This document shows, piece after piece, positions 52,579 through 61,451 of a DNA stretch of 64,000 nt. The DNA is taken from the NCBI GenBank assembly GCA_964250615.1, contig CAXUGM010000013.1; one strand, written 5' to 3'. The notes under the pieces are model-generated. The model was not told the origin of the DNA, did no database searches, and was given only the letters and a program-made list of their open reading frames with translations. The first letter of the stretch is position 1. Every line of letters begins with the position of its first letter. This DNA comes from Blautia sp900556555 (GTDB lineage Bacteria; Bacillota; Clostridia; Lachnospirales; Lachnospiraceae). The position numbers and the translations under genes were made by a program.

Positions 52579-53991
52579 TCAGAATCGGAAATATAAGAAT
52601 GGGTTATAGGTTGCATTTACCAGGTAAGCAATGGAAAAAATAAAAATTGCTGTATAAACTACCGCTGCAGTGATAGAGGGATAGCTTCCGCTTTTCAGAG
52701 TGAAGCGGCGGAATTTTTTCCAGAGCCATGGAGTGGAACACAGGGCACAGATGACCAGGAGAATCAGGTTACTGGTAAGGTAATAGATTCCCGTAGAATC
52801 AATGAAGCCGCTGCCTCCGATTCCAAACATATTTCCTAAGTAGATAAAGGCATCCTTCAAGGTTGGGGAGAAGAAAAGTACCCATCCAAAAAGTACCAGG
52901 ATAAAACAATAGGCCTGTTGTGCTTTTGCAGGAAGTTTTTCAAGTTTAGGAGCCAGAAATAGTTTTTCTGCAAGAAGCAGAAGCCCATAGTACAGCCCCC
53001 ATAGCATAAAGTTCCAGGCAGCACCATGCCAGAACCCGGTGAGCATCCACACAATCAGAATGTTGCGGATATGCTTTTTCTTAGGAACCCTGTTTCCCCC
53101 AAGAGGGATATATACATATTCACGGAACCAGGTACCAAGTGAAATATGCCATCTTCTCCAAAATTCAGTGACACTTTTGGAAATGTAAGGATAATCAAAG
53201 TTCTTAATGAACTCAAAGCCAAACATTTTTCCAAGACCAATAGCCATGTCAGAATAACCGCCAAAGTCGAAATAAATCTGCATAGCATAAGCGATACAGC
53301 CAATCCATGCAGTAAGGACGGAACGTTCTGCCGGAAGAATGGCAGCAATGGCATCATAGGTCATACCAATATTATTTGCCAGCAGTACCTTTTTTCCAAG
53401 ACCACGTAAGAACCAGGAAACACCCTGTCCAAATTTGTAGACAGATAAAGTACGTTTGATTAACTGGGCATCCACATCTGTGTACCGGACAATTGGTCCT
53501 GCAATCAACTGTGGGAACATGGTTACATAGGCACCGAAGGATATAAAATTTTTCTGCACGGGAACCACACCCTTGTACACATCAATAATATACGAAAGGG
53601 TCTGGAAGGTGTAGAAGGAAATACCAATAGGCAGGGACAGCTCCCTGTAAGGAATTTCAAAAGGCAATATTGCATTCAAGTTGTGAATAAGGAATCCGTA
53701 GTATTTAAAGAAACCAAGCATTGCCAGATTCACAATAACAGTAAACCAGAAACTGAAACGGAGCATTTTCGTATTCTCCGTGTCCCGGTATTCATTGATT
53801 TCAATACCGCTTAAATAGTTAAAAACTATGCTGAAAAGCATGAGAAATACATATACAGGTTCTCCCCATGCGTAAAAGACAAGACTGCATAGAAGGAGCA
53901 TCAGGTTTTTTAGCTTCCAGGGTACAACATAGTACAGGAAGAGGGTTATGGGAAGAAATACAAACAGAAAGAAAATACTGCTGAAAATCAT
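52579..53991 (-). CDS. MBOAT-family membrane O-acetyltransferase (AlgI/DltB-like)
   Basis: 470 residues, about eleven membrane helices. Hallmarks are the catalytic-His segment LTGFWHGAAWNFMLWGLYYG, FWRRWHISLGTWFREYVYIP with the second conserved His, and LIAGPIVRYTDV. AlgI-type proteins move acetyl groups across the membrane for transfer to exported polysaccharides. The N-terminal FSSIFFLFVFLPITLFLYY is typical. Together with the DHHW, DUF4358 and SGNH genes it forms a cell-surface acetylation cluster. Confidence 0.94.
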   Translation of the reverse strand: MIFSSIFFLFVFLPITLFLYYVVPWKLKNLMLLLCSLVFYAWGEPVYVFLMLFSIVFNYLSGIEINEYRDTENTKMLRFSFWFTVIVNLAMLGFFKYYGFLIHNLNAILPFEIPYRELSLPIGISFYTFQTLSYIIDVYKGVVPVQKNFISFGAYVTMFPQLIAGPIVRYTDVDAQLIKRTLSVYKFGQGVSWFLRGLGKKVLLANNIGMTYDAIAAILPAERSVLTAWIGCIAYAMQIYFDFGGYSDMAIGLGKMFGFEFIKNFDYPYISKSVTEFWRRWHISLGTWFREYVYIPLGGNRVPKKKHIRNILIVWMLTGFWHGAAWNFMLWGLYYGLLLLAEKLFLAPKLEKLPAKAQQAYCFILVLFGWVLFFSPTLKDAFIYLGNMFGIGGSGFIDSTGIYYLTSNLILLVICALCSTPWLWKKFRRFTLKSGSYPSITAAVVYTAIFIFSIAYLVNATYNPFLYFRF

Positions 53992-54028
53992 ATTTTTTTA
54001 TCCTTTCACTCGTTGATAATGTGTGTCT

Positions 54029-54511
54029 TTACAGACTGTTGCGGAATGCCTGATCGGCTTTTGCTGCATCGGGGTGTACAATATACAGAATAAAATTTCC
54101 CTGTACATCCAGGATATGATTTTCCAGCAAATCAAACTGTTCAATCCCGTAACCTTCAAAACTTGATTTCTGAGTTTCCAATCGGCTGTTAATTGCTTTG
54201 GTGACAGCTTCAGCCTGAGAACTGTCTTTTAATTTAATGATGAGAAGTTCCTCTGCATTCATGTTTGTTACAGGTGCATAGAGCGTAACACCCTCATAGT
54301 CATTGGCGTTTAAACCGTAGAATTTTTTAAACAAACGGTTACTGCTTTCTTCCATTCCGTCTACTTTGATTGATTTTATCACGCTTTTTGTAACGGCACT
54401 GATAGAAGAACTGCTATTTTTACTGCCCACTTGCAGAAGAATAATAAATATCAGAAGTATTACTACCATTCCAATACGGACAGGAGTTAAAAAAGAAATC
54501 TTTTTATTCAT
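54029..54511 (-). CDS. DUF4358 protein of the O-acetylation operon
   Basis: 160 residues with an N-terminal membrane anchor (about 12-28) and an extracytoplasmic domain (KKFYGLNANDYEGVTLYAP, EELLIIKLKDSSQAEAVTKA, NFILYIVHPDAAKADQAF) of the DUF4358 type. Function unknown, but the family recurs beside MBOAT and DHHW genes in Clostridia, suggesting an accessory role in polysaccharide acetylation. Overlaps the upstream SGNH gene by 8 bp. Confidence 0.8.
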   Translation of the reverse strand: MNKKISFLTPVRIGMVVILLIFIILLQVGSKNSSSSISAVTKSVIKSIKVDGMEESSNRLFKKFYGLNANDYEGVTLYAPVTNMNAEELLIIKLKDSSQAEAVTKAINSRLETQKSSFEGYGIEQFDLLENHILDVQGNFILYIVHPDAAKADQAFRNSL

Positions 54512-55322
54512 TTTCAGTTACCTCCGTGATTATAGCAATCGCCCAGTATGGGTAAAATTCTTTTCTCATATGTATTCCATCAATATCATAAAGATTTTCG
54601 TGTTCTTTCACCACATCTGTGATGTCAATATAAGGAATTTTTTCTTCTTCACAATGCTCTTTCACATCTTCGTTCCAGTCCGGAATATCCCGCCATTTTT
54701 CTGATTTTTCAAAAGCTGGGTCAATAGCCGGGATTATAGAATTGACAAATACAGTTGCATCAGGCAATTCTGTATGAAGCAGAGCTATTATTTTATCCAG
54801 TTCTTCTATATATTCTTCAGAAGTTTTCCAGTAGCCAATGCTGATATCGTTTAAACCAAAACATAAAATGATAGAGGAAGGATTTACTTTCTTAATTCCG
54901 TCTACGTGATCTGAAATATTTTTAATAGTAGAACCACCTTCGGCAAAGACTCTGTCTTCTGGAATAAAGTTGTAATACTCAAAGCCAACAGCTCTGGAAT
55001 CACCCAGCACTACAGAGTCGTTGAAATATTTCCATACATCCTGTTCACCGCTTTCTAAGGCTGCTTTTCGTTCTTTTCTTTTGATTTCTTTGATTGTCTG
55101 TTCTGTTTTTGAGGTGTCTTTTTTTTCCAATGTTTTGATATAGGTAACCCCATCTTTCAAATCTTCTGTAGGTGGTTTTTTGTCAGAAACAATGAGAGAT
55201 ATAATAAGTGAAATTCCGGCAATAGCTGCAATGATTTCTATAAGCAGCCGTTTCCGTGGATTTCGTAATTGGCGTTTTATCTGCCGCAGGATAGATGAAT
55301 TGCGGCTGTGTTTATTTTGCAT
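54504..55322 (-). CDS. Membrane-anchored SGNH hydrolase/acyltransferase
   Basis: 272 residues. Basic N-terminus, membrane anchor (about 28-46) and an extracytoplasmic SGNH domain with block I VVLGDSRAVGFEYY (nucleophile Ser), block III LCFGLNDISIGYW and block V DIDGIHMRKEFY (catalytic Asp and His). Such proteins either transfer acetyl groups onto, or remove them from, cell-surface glycans. First gene of the minus-strand O-acetylation operon, with a recognisable promoter just upstream. Confidence 0.88.
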   Translation of the reverse strand: MQNKHSRNSSILRQIKRQLRNPRKRLLIEIIAAIAGISLIISLIVSDKKPPTEDLKDGVTYIKTLEKKDTSKTEQTIKEIKRKERKAALESGEQDVWKYFNDSVVLGDSRAVGFEYYNFIPEDRVFAEGGSTIKNISDHVDGIKKVNPSSIILCFGLNDISIGYWKTSEEYIEELDKIIALLHTELPDATVFVNSIIPAIDPAFEKSEKWRDIPDWNEDVKEHCEEEKIPYIDITDVVKEHENLYDIDGIHMRKEFYPYWAIAIITEVTENE

Positions 55323-55370
55323 TTTATAAGGAATCCCCTTTCTTTAATAAAAAAGTAAACATCAAAGTCT

Positions 55371-55399
55371 ATAATATATCGAATCTAAAAATAGTGCAA
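55371..55399 (-). promoter_or_regulatory. Promoter of the O-acetylation operon
   Basis: Minus strand TTGCAC (55399-55394), 17-bp spacer, TATTAT (55376-55371), about 50 nt before the SGNH start. Confidence 0.55.
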
Positions 55400-55436
55400 T
55401 ATCAGACAGCATGTGACAGAAAAAATTTATAATGAA

Positions 55437-55465
55437 AAAGTGAGCACAAAATATGTACTCACTTT
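55437..55465 (-). terminator. Terminator of the deacetylase gene
   Basis: Plus-strand AAAGTGAG (55437-55444) and CTCACTTT (55458-55465) form the stem. On the minus strand the 3' arm runs into a T-rich tail. Separates the deacetylase from the acetylation operon. Confidence 0.75.
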
Positions 55466-55479
55466 CTAAACATGCTATT

Positions 55480-56691
55480 TTATCCAACACTTTGACCGCC
55501 TTCACCCAGGAAGTTGTAATCTACACCATTTTCCAGGGTAATGCCCTTTTCTTCAGCCATCTGACGGATTGTGACCAGACGGAATCCTTTATCAATCAGG
55601 TCGGGAATAAGCTTGAGACAGGCTTCTACAGAACTTTCATGAATGTCATGCATAAGTACAATAGACCCGTCTTTGACATTATCGAGAGTTACTTTGTAAG
55701 TGTTATCAGCATTTCTGGTGGCCCAGTCTCTGGTATCAATACTCCAGGTGATAATAGGAAGCCCCACAAGGCTGGCAACACTTTCATTATAGCTTCCACC
55801 TGGCGGGCGCATGACATCTGCAGGAACCCCGCAGGCATCTTCAATAGCATCGTTTGTCTTCTGCATTTGTTGCAGAACACCATCGTTTGTAGTCGAGGTT
55901 AGAATCGTGTGATTATAAGAATGATTTCCAAGTTCCATGCCACTGTCGTGCATACGTTTCACTACATCTGGGAATCTTTCTACATTTTCACCCAGCATAA
56001 AGAAGGTTGCTTTTGCATTATTTTCTTCCAGACAGTCTAAAAGTTTGTCTGTGAATCTGCCGGGACCATCATCGAAGGTTAATGCTACCATGGGGCGGTG
56101 CTTGGTACTGTCATATTTTCCGTTTTCATCAAAGAAGTATTCTTTTCCATCAAGCTCCAGCCAGCCGGTTGTCATATAGCCGTCTTTATTAAAATAATAT
56201 TTGGAACCATCCACTTCCCGCCAGTCATTTTTACAAAAGCTGCCATCAGACTCCTGGTATTTTGTACCGTTTTTATCTTCATATAAACCGGCTTTTACAA
56301 TCTGTGCTGCTTCTTCTTTTTCTTTTTTTGAAGATTTTGAAGAAGAAAGCATACCAGGTATTAAAACAAAAGCAAGGATAAGAAGGAAAACGAATAGAAC
56401 GGATCCAGCTAAAAACTGAACCTTGTGTTCGCGTATCAGACGGCGCCGTCTTTCCTGCCGCCATTTTTCCTGTTGCCGTTTCCGAATCATTTCGACTCTT
56501 TTAAGATGCTGGAGTTCTTCAGGAGAGAGATTTTCGGTTTCTGTAGTTGTTCTATGTGAAGATGCATTGGAATGTGTGGGATTATGTAGAGTTTTCTGTC
56601 TGGTATGGCTGGTTCTGTGATTTGATGTAGAACGGCCGATGTTACCAGAATTTTCCCTGTGAGGTGGGTGACTGGGTTCTCTGTACGCCAT
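55480..56691 (-). CDS. Membrane-anchored polysaccharide deacetylase with glucan-binding-like repeats
   Basis: 403 residues. A long charged cytoplasmic segment (1-90), one membrane anchor (about 93-112), two choline/glucan-binding-like repeats (DGSKYYFNKDGYMTTGW, DGKEYFFDENG; about 140-190) and a NodB deacetylase domain (about 198-385). Catalytic motifs are LTFDDGPG (Asp-Asp), HSYNHTIL (metal His pair), RPPGGSYN, TRDW and VLMHDIHES. Expected to remove N-acetyl groups from peptidoglycan or another surface glycan (PgdA-like), a common lysozyme-resistance trait. Monocistronic. Confidence 0.92.
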   Translation of the reverse strand: MAYREPSHPPHRENSGNIGRSTSNHRTSHTRQKTLHNPTHSNASSHRTTTETENLSPEELQHLKRVEMIRKRQQEKWRQERRRRLIREHKVQFLAGSVLFVFLLILAFVLIPGMLSSSKSSKKEKEEAAQIVKAGLYEDKNGTKYQESDGSFCKNDWREVDGSKYYFNKDGYMTTGWLELDGKEYFFDENGKYDSTKHRPMVALTFDDGPGRFTDKLLDCLEENNAKATFFMLGENVERFPDVVKRMHDSGMELGNHSYNHTILTSTTNDGVLQQMQKTNDAIEDACGVPADVMRPPGGSYNESVASLVGLPIITWSIDTRDWATRNADNTYKVTLDNVKDGSIVLMHDIHESSVEACLKLIPDLIDKGFRLVTIRQMAEEKGITLENGVDYNFLGEGGQSVG

Positions 56692-56818
56692 GATGGTCTC
56701 CTTCCTTAATATTTATGTTATATAATTCATGATTTATTAATAAACTGAATTTATTTTGTCCAGATTCTATTATACATAATTGGGATGCATTTGAAAAGAC
56801 AAAATCAGAGAAAAATCG

Positions 56819-56848
56819 TTGTTTTTTTTTGCAGGATTGTGTTATAGT
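56819..56848 (+). promoter_or_regulatory. Probable promoter of the MATE gene
   Basis: TTGTTT (56819-56824), 18-bp spacer and TATAGT (56843-56848), 42 bp before the ATG. Confidence 0.45.
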
Positions 56849-56890
56849 AGACAATACTGACAATAAAAAAGAGAAGTGGAGTAAAAAGAA

Positions 56891-58282
56891 ATGAAAGGAA
56901 ATCTAAGAGAAAAACTAATCGGCGACAAAAGGTTTTATAAAATGGTTCTTTTGATTGCAGTTCCTATTATGATACAAAACGGTATCACAAATTTTGTAAG
57001 CCTTTTGGACAACATCATGGTTGGTCAGGTTGGAACAGAGCAGATGACGGGGGTCGCTATTGTAAACCAGCTTATTTTTGTGTATAATCTCTGTATTTTT
57101 GGCGGAGTATCAGGAGCAGGTATTTTTACAGCCCAGTTTTTTGGACAAAAAGATGATGAGGGAGTGGCAAATACTTTCCGGTTTAAACTCTGGATGGCAG
57201 CGATTTTGACAGGAATTACGATTTTGATACTTGTAGTTTTTGGAGAGCCTCTGATTCAGATGTATTTGAATGGAAACCAAGACGGAGGAGATACAGCAGC
57301 AGCACTTTTCTATGGAAAAAAATATCTTTGGATCATGCTTGCAGGTCTTCCGGCGTTTATGGTGGTACAGGTTTATGCCAGTACCCTGAGAGAGTGCGGA
57401 AGTACCATCACACCAATGAAAGCGGGAATTACAGCCGTTATTGTGAATCTGGTATTTAACTACTTGCTGATCTACGGTAAATTCGGTTTTCCGGAATTAG
57501 GAGTAGCAGGAGCTGCCGTGGCAACCGTGCTGTCAAGATATGTTGAGGCAATTATTGTAGTGAGCTGGACTCATGCACATAAAGAGCAGAATACCTACAT
57601 AAAAGGTTTATACAGAACCATGAAGATACCGGTAAATTTGGTGAAAAGAATTTTAATCAAGGGAACACCTCTTCTTTTGAATGAAACCATGTGGGCAGCT
57701 GGTATGGCTCTGCTCCTTCAGTGTTATTCCGTAAGAGGAATGAACGTGGTTGCGGGAATGAATATTTCTAATACGATTTCCAATCTGTTCAATGTAGTGT
57801 TTATTGCCTTGGGAGATTCTGTTGCTATTGTAGTAGGACAATTGCTGGGAGCAGGCAAGATGGAAGAAGCAAAAGATACAGATAGAAAGATGATTGTATT
57901 TTCTGTGATGTGCTGTACTGTTGTGGCAATGGTTATGCTGGTCATTGCACCGCTCTTTCCACAATTATATAATACGAATCCGGCATCCAGAGAACTTGCC
58001 AAGTATTTTATTATGGTAACAGCAGTGTTTATGCCGCAGCAGGCATTTCTTCATGCAGCATATTTTACCCTTCGTTCAGGAGGAAAAACAATCGTTACCT
58101 TCTTCTTTGACAGTGTGTTTATCTGCTGTATCAGTGTTCCGATTGCCTATATTTTAGGACATTTTACAGAGTTATATGTAGTATATATTTTCATTGCAGT
58201 ACAGATGGCAGATATTATTAAATGTATCATAGGATTTGTACTAGTAAAAAAAGGCGTTTGGCTGCAAAATATTGTAGAATAA
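56891..58282 (+). CDS. MATE-family efflux transporter
   Basis: 463 residues, twelve predicted helices in two related halves. Opening MVLLIAVPIMIQNGITNFV and SLLDNIMVGQVGTEQMTGVA, plus AIVVGQLLGAGKMEEAKD in the second half, are typical of the Gram-positive NorM-like branch. GAGAAGTGGAG lies before the ATG. It is the second complete MATE gene in the window and differs clearly from the one at 32532. Substrate unknown. Followed by a strong terminator. Confidence 0.93.
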   Translation: MKGNLREKLIGDKRFYKMVLLIAVPIMIQNGITNFVSLLDNIMVGQVGTEQMTGVAIVNQLIFVYNLCIFGGVSGAGIFTAQFFGQKDDEGVANTFRFKLWMAAILTGITILILVVFGEPLIQMYLNGNQDGGDTAAALFYGKKYLWIMLAGLPAFMVVQVYASTLRECGSTITPMKAGITAVIVNLVFNYLLIYGKFGFPELGVAGAAVATVLSRYVEAIIVVSWTHAHKEQNTYIKGLYRTMKIPVNLVKRILIKGTPLLLNETMWAAGMALLLQCYSVRGMNVVAGMNISNTISNLFNVVFIALGDSVAIVVGQLLGAGKMEEAKDTDRKMIVFSVMCCTVVAMVMLVIAPLFPQLYNTNPASRELAKYFIMVTAVFMPQQAFLHAAYFTLRSGGKTIVTFFFDSVFICCISVPIAYILGHFTELYVVYIFIAVQMADIIKCIIGFVLVKKGVWLQNIVE

Positions 58283-58332
58283 AAAAATAGTTCTGAGGAC
58301 CTGTATTTTTACGGGAAATCAGGACTATTTTT
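58283..58332 (+). terminator. Terminator of the MATE gene
   Basis: AAAAATAGTTCTGA (58283-58296) pairs with TCAGGACTATTTTT (58319-58332, one G-T pair), followed by further T residues. Confidence 0.85.
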
Positions 58333-58370
58333 TTGTCCTGGCTTCCATCTGTTTTATGTGTATTTAACAT

Positions 58371-58386
58371 TGATTTTGGAAAATCA
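58371..58386. repeat. Palindrome upstream of the ugp operon
   Basis: TGATTTT-GG-AAAATCA, a perfect 7+2+7 dyad 66 bp before the ugpC start. Position and symmetry suit an operator for a LacI- or phosphate-type regulator, but no regulator gene is adjacent. Confidence 0.45.
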
Positions 58387-58451
58387 TGATAGTTTGGATG
58401 GGTTTTTCCTTTTAAACTAAGGGGCAGATGAAAACAGGAAGGAGAATAGCT

Positions 58452-59600
58452 GTGTCAGAGATTGTGTTGAGAAATATATGCAAACAGTATGAAAACCAGC
58501 ATTATGCAGTGAAAAATTTCAATCTTGATATACAGAATAAGGAATTTATTATTTTTGTAGGACCATCCGGATGCGGGAAGTCCACAACACTGCGGATGAT
58601 TGCCGGTTTAGAAGAGATTAGTGACGGAGAATTGTGGATAGACGGGGAATTGTGCAATTATTATGAGCCAAAGGACAGGGGGCTTTCTATGGTTTTTCAG
58701 AATTATGCCCTGTATCCGAATATGACCGTGTATGGAAATCTGGCCTATTCCCTGAAGGTTAGGAAGGTTCCTAAAAAAGAAATAGACGAAAAGGTACATA
58801 AGGTAGCAAAAATCCTGGAAATCGAACATCTCCTGGATAGGAAACCAAATGCACTGTCAGGAGGACAGAAGCAGAGGGTTGCCATCGGAAGTGCCATTAT
58901 CCGCAGACCTAAGGCGTTTCTTATGGATGAGCCGCTCTCGAATCTGGATGCAAAATTAAGGGCACAGATGCGTATTGAGCTGGCGAAATTACATCAGGAG
59001 CTGGACACGACGATCATTTATGTGACACATGACCAGACAGAGGCTATGACACTTGGAACCAGGATCGTAGTTATGAAAGATGGTATGGTGCAGCAGGTGG
59101 AAAGCCCGGCAAATATTTATAATCATCCTAAAAATCAGTTTGTAGCGGGATTTATCGGTTCCCCTTCCATGAATTTTTTTGATGCTTATGTGGAGAAAGA
59201 AGAAGGAAAAACAGTGCTGTATCTGGGAGGAACAGAATTAGGAAAAAAGATTTATCTGGATGATTCAAGAGGGAAGATTCTGCAAGAAAAGATAAAGAAA
59301 AAAAGAGTGGTACTTGGTATCCGTCCAGAGGATATCTGGGAAGAAGAAGAGGCAGTACAGAGAGGATTTGCAGATGCAAGTGTAGATCTTATTGAGACGG
59401 TTACAGCAAGAGAGATGCTGGGAGCAGAAGTGATCCTGTATTTTGATGCACAGAATAAAAGCCATTCTGTACGGTTAAAACCGGAGAATCAAACCAGGGC
59501 AGGTGAAAAAATCCAGCTTTATTTTGACCCGGAAAAAATCCATATTTTTGACAAAGAAACCGGGGAAAATCTATTTTACGGAGAGGAAGTTTTGTCATGA
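58452..59600 (+). CDS. ugpC: ABC transporter ATP-binding protein (UgpC/MsmK type)
   Basis: About 382 residues from GTG 58452, preceded by GGAAGGAGA; a frame from 58428 would place this site inside the gene. Walker A GPSGCGKST, signature LSGGQKQRVAIGSAI, Walker B AFLMDEPLSNLDAKLR, His-switch YVTHDQTEAM. A C-terminal regulatory beta domain (about 240-380) is typical of MalK/UgpC/MsmK. Such ATPases can serve several sugar transporters, so it may also energise the ATPase-less GH172 operon. Its stop overlaps the permease start (ATGA). Confidence 0.93.
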   Translation: MSEIVLRNICKQYENQHYAVKNFNLDIQNKEFIIFVGPSGCGKSTTLRMIAGLEEISDGELWIDGELCNYYEPKDRGLSMVFQNYALYPNMTVYGNLAYSLKVRKVPKKEIDEKVHKVAKILEIEHLLDRKPNALSGGQKQRVAIGSAIIRRPKAFLMDEPLSNLDAKLRAQMRIELAKLHQELDTTIIYVTHDQTEAMTLGTRIVVMKDGMVQQVESPANIYNHPKNQFVAGFIGSPSMNFFDAYVEKEEGKTVLYLGGTELGKKIYLDDSRGKILQEKIKKKRVVLGIRPEDIWEEEEAVQRGFADASVDLIETVTAREMLGAEVILYFDAQNKSHSVRLKPENQTRAGEKIQLYFDPEKIHIFDKETGENLFYGEEVLS

Positions 59601-60463
59601 ATGCAGGAAAGAAAAAGTGGAATATCATACCGTATTTTTATCTGATTCCAAGTATGCTGGTCTTTGCAATATTTCTGTTTTATCCATTTTTTAAGACGAT
59701 TTATCTGAGTCTTTATAAAACAAATAAGATGGGACAGGCAAAATTATTTGTGGGACTGGGAAATTATCAGGAGCTTTTAAGCTCTGCATCTTTTAGGAAC
59801 AGTTTGAAAGTAACCTTGATTTTTGTAGTGATTGTTGTGTTTGGCAGTATGATTTTGGGGCTGGTGGCAGCAGTGCTTTGTAATAAGGCATTTCCGGGAA
59901 TCCGTTTCTTTAGTACCGCCTACGCACTGCCTATGGCTATTGCGTCCAGTTCGGCAGCCATGATTTTCCAGATTATGCTTCATCCTTCCGTTGGAATCGT
60001 GAACAAGCTTCTTGGACTTAATATTAACTGGCTCAATGATCCGAAGACCGCACTGTATTGTGTGGCAATTCTCACAGCATGGCTGAACAGTGGAATTAAT
60101 TTTTTATATTTCTCCGCAGGGCTTGGAAATATTGATGAAACCATTTATGAGAGAGCTTCTGTGGATGGTGCCAGCGGTGTTCAACAGTTTTTTAGCCTGA
60201 CCTTACCGGGGCTGTCCCCGATTATGTTTTACACGTTGGTGGTAAATATTATTCAGGCGTTCCAGTCCTTTGGGCAGATAAAAATCCTGACAGAGGGAGG
60301 GCCAAATGAAAGTACCAATGTAATTGTGTATTCTATTTACCGCGATGCATTTTTTAACTATCGGTTCGGGAGTGCGGCAGCTCAGTCTGTAATCTTGTTT
60401 ATTATTGTTATGTTCATCACCCTGGTGATGTTCCGCATAGAAAAGAAAGGAGTAACCTACTGA
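59597..60463 (+). CDS. ugpA: Glycerol-3-phosphate-type ABC permease UgpA
   Basis: 288 residues, six membrane helices. Opening IIPYFYLIPSMLVFAIFLFY, EAA loop IYERASVDGASGVQQFFSLT (about 188-207) and TEGGPNESTNVIVYSIY resemble UgpA and related permeases. Translationally coupled at both ends: it overlaps ugpC by 4 bp and ugpE by 1 bp. The substrate assignment rests on the adjoining glycerophosphodiesterase gene. Confidence 0.9.
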   Translation: MNAGKKKWNIIPYFYLIPSMLVFAIFLFYPFFKTIYLSLYKTNKMGQAKLFVGLGNYQELLSSASFRNSLKVTLIFVVIVVFGSMILGLVAAVLCNKAFPGIRFFSTAYALPMAIASSSAAMIFQIMLHPSVGIVNKLLGLNINWLNDPKTALYCVAILTAWLNSGINFLYFSAGLGNIDETIYERASVDGASGVQQFFSLTLPGLSPIMFYTLVVNIIQAFQSFGQIKILTEGGPNESTNVIVYSIYRDAFFNYRFGSAAAQSVILFIIVMFITLVMFRIEKKGVTY

Positions 60464-61386
60464 TGTCTGATATGAACCATATGGCTCTTCAAGGGTTTCG
60501 GGAAAATACCATTACAAAAGAGCAGCTTCTGGCATTAAAGGAAGAGATGAACGCAAAGGCACTGGCAAAAAGAAGAACAAAAACAGGTGTCAGGCTTGTG
60601 ATTAATATAGTGATGGCTTTTATAATTTTGCTTCCACTTCTGTATGCATTAAGCATTGCATTTATGCCTTCAGGAGAATTGTTTACCATGGAGCTGAATC
60701 TTTTACCGAAGAATCCGACTTTTAAGAATTTCAGAGATGCATTGGTGAATGTACCGCTTCTTCGTTTTATTTTCAATTCCTTCCTCATGGCAAGCTGTAT
60801 TACACTGGGGCAGATCATTACCTGTTCTCTGGCAGCGTTTGCCTTTTCTTTCCTGGATTTTAAAGGAAAAGGCGTTTTGTTCGCAGTTGTTATGGCAACC
60901 ATGATGGTGCCAGGAGAAGCAACCATTATTTCCAATTATTTGACAGTAGGAAAGCTTGGAATGCTGGACACTTATCCTGTACTGATTGTTCCTTATCTTA
61001 CATCAGCAATGGGAATCTTCTTATTCCGGCAGTTTTATATGACGTTTCCTAAATCCTTATATGAGTCTGCGAAGCTGGATGGATGTACAAATCTGAAATT
61101 TATTGTGAGAATCTTGATTCCTCTGACAAAATCGGCGATTGGTGCGATGGGTGTTTATACGTTTATTAATGCATGGAATATGTATATGTGGCCATTGCTG
61201 GTAACTGGATCAGATAAGATGAGGACGGTTCAGATAGGTATCAGTATGCTGGACAGTGTGGATTCCCAGTCCATTACCCTGATGATTGCAGGAGTGGTTA
61301 TGGTGATTATTCCATCCATTTCAATCTTTATACTGGGACAGAAACAGCTTATCCGTGGAATGTTCTCAGGGGCAGTAAAAGGATAA
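60463..61386 (+). CDS. ugpE: Glycerol-3-phosphate-type ABC permease UgpE
   Basis: 307 residues; a longer than usual cytoplasmic N-terminus (about 45 residues) followed by six helices. Features are LPLLYALSIAFMPSGELF, the MMVPGEATIISNYLTVGKLG stretch, EAA loop LYESAKLDGCTNLKFIVRIL and the ending GQKQLIRGMFSGAVKG. Second channel subunit with UgpA. Start ATG overlaps the ugpA stop (TGATG). Confidence 0.9.
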   Translation: MSDMNHMALQGFRENTITKEQLLALKEEMNAKALAKRRTKTGVRLVINIVMAFIILLPLLYALSIAFMPSGELFTMELNLLPKNPTFKNFRDALVNVPLLRFIFNSFLMASCITLGQIITCSLAAFAFSFLDFKGKGVLFAVVMATMMVPGEATIISNYLTVGKLGMLDTYPVLIVPYLTSAMGIFLFRQFYMTFPKSLYESAKLDGCTNLKFIVRILIPLTKSAIGAMGVYTFINAWNMYMWPLLVTGSDKMRTVQIGISMLDSVDSQSITLMIAGVVMVIIPSISIFILGQKQLIRGMFSGAVKG

Positions 61387-61451
61387 AATTCAGCCGGAAA
61401 CGGCTTTTACAAATAGAAAATATATGAAAAATAACAGATTAGGAGAAAAAC

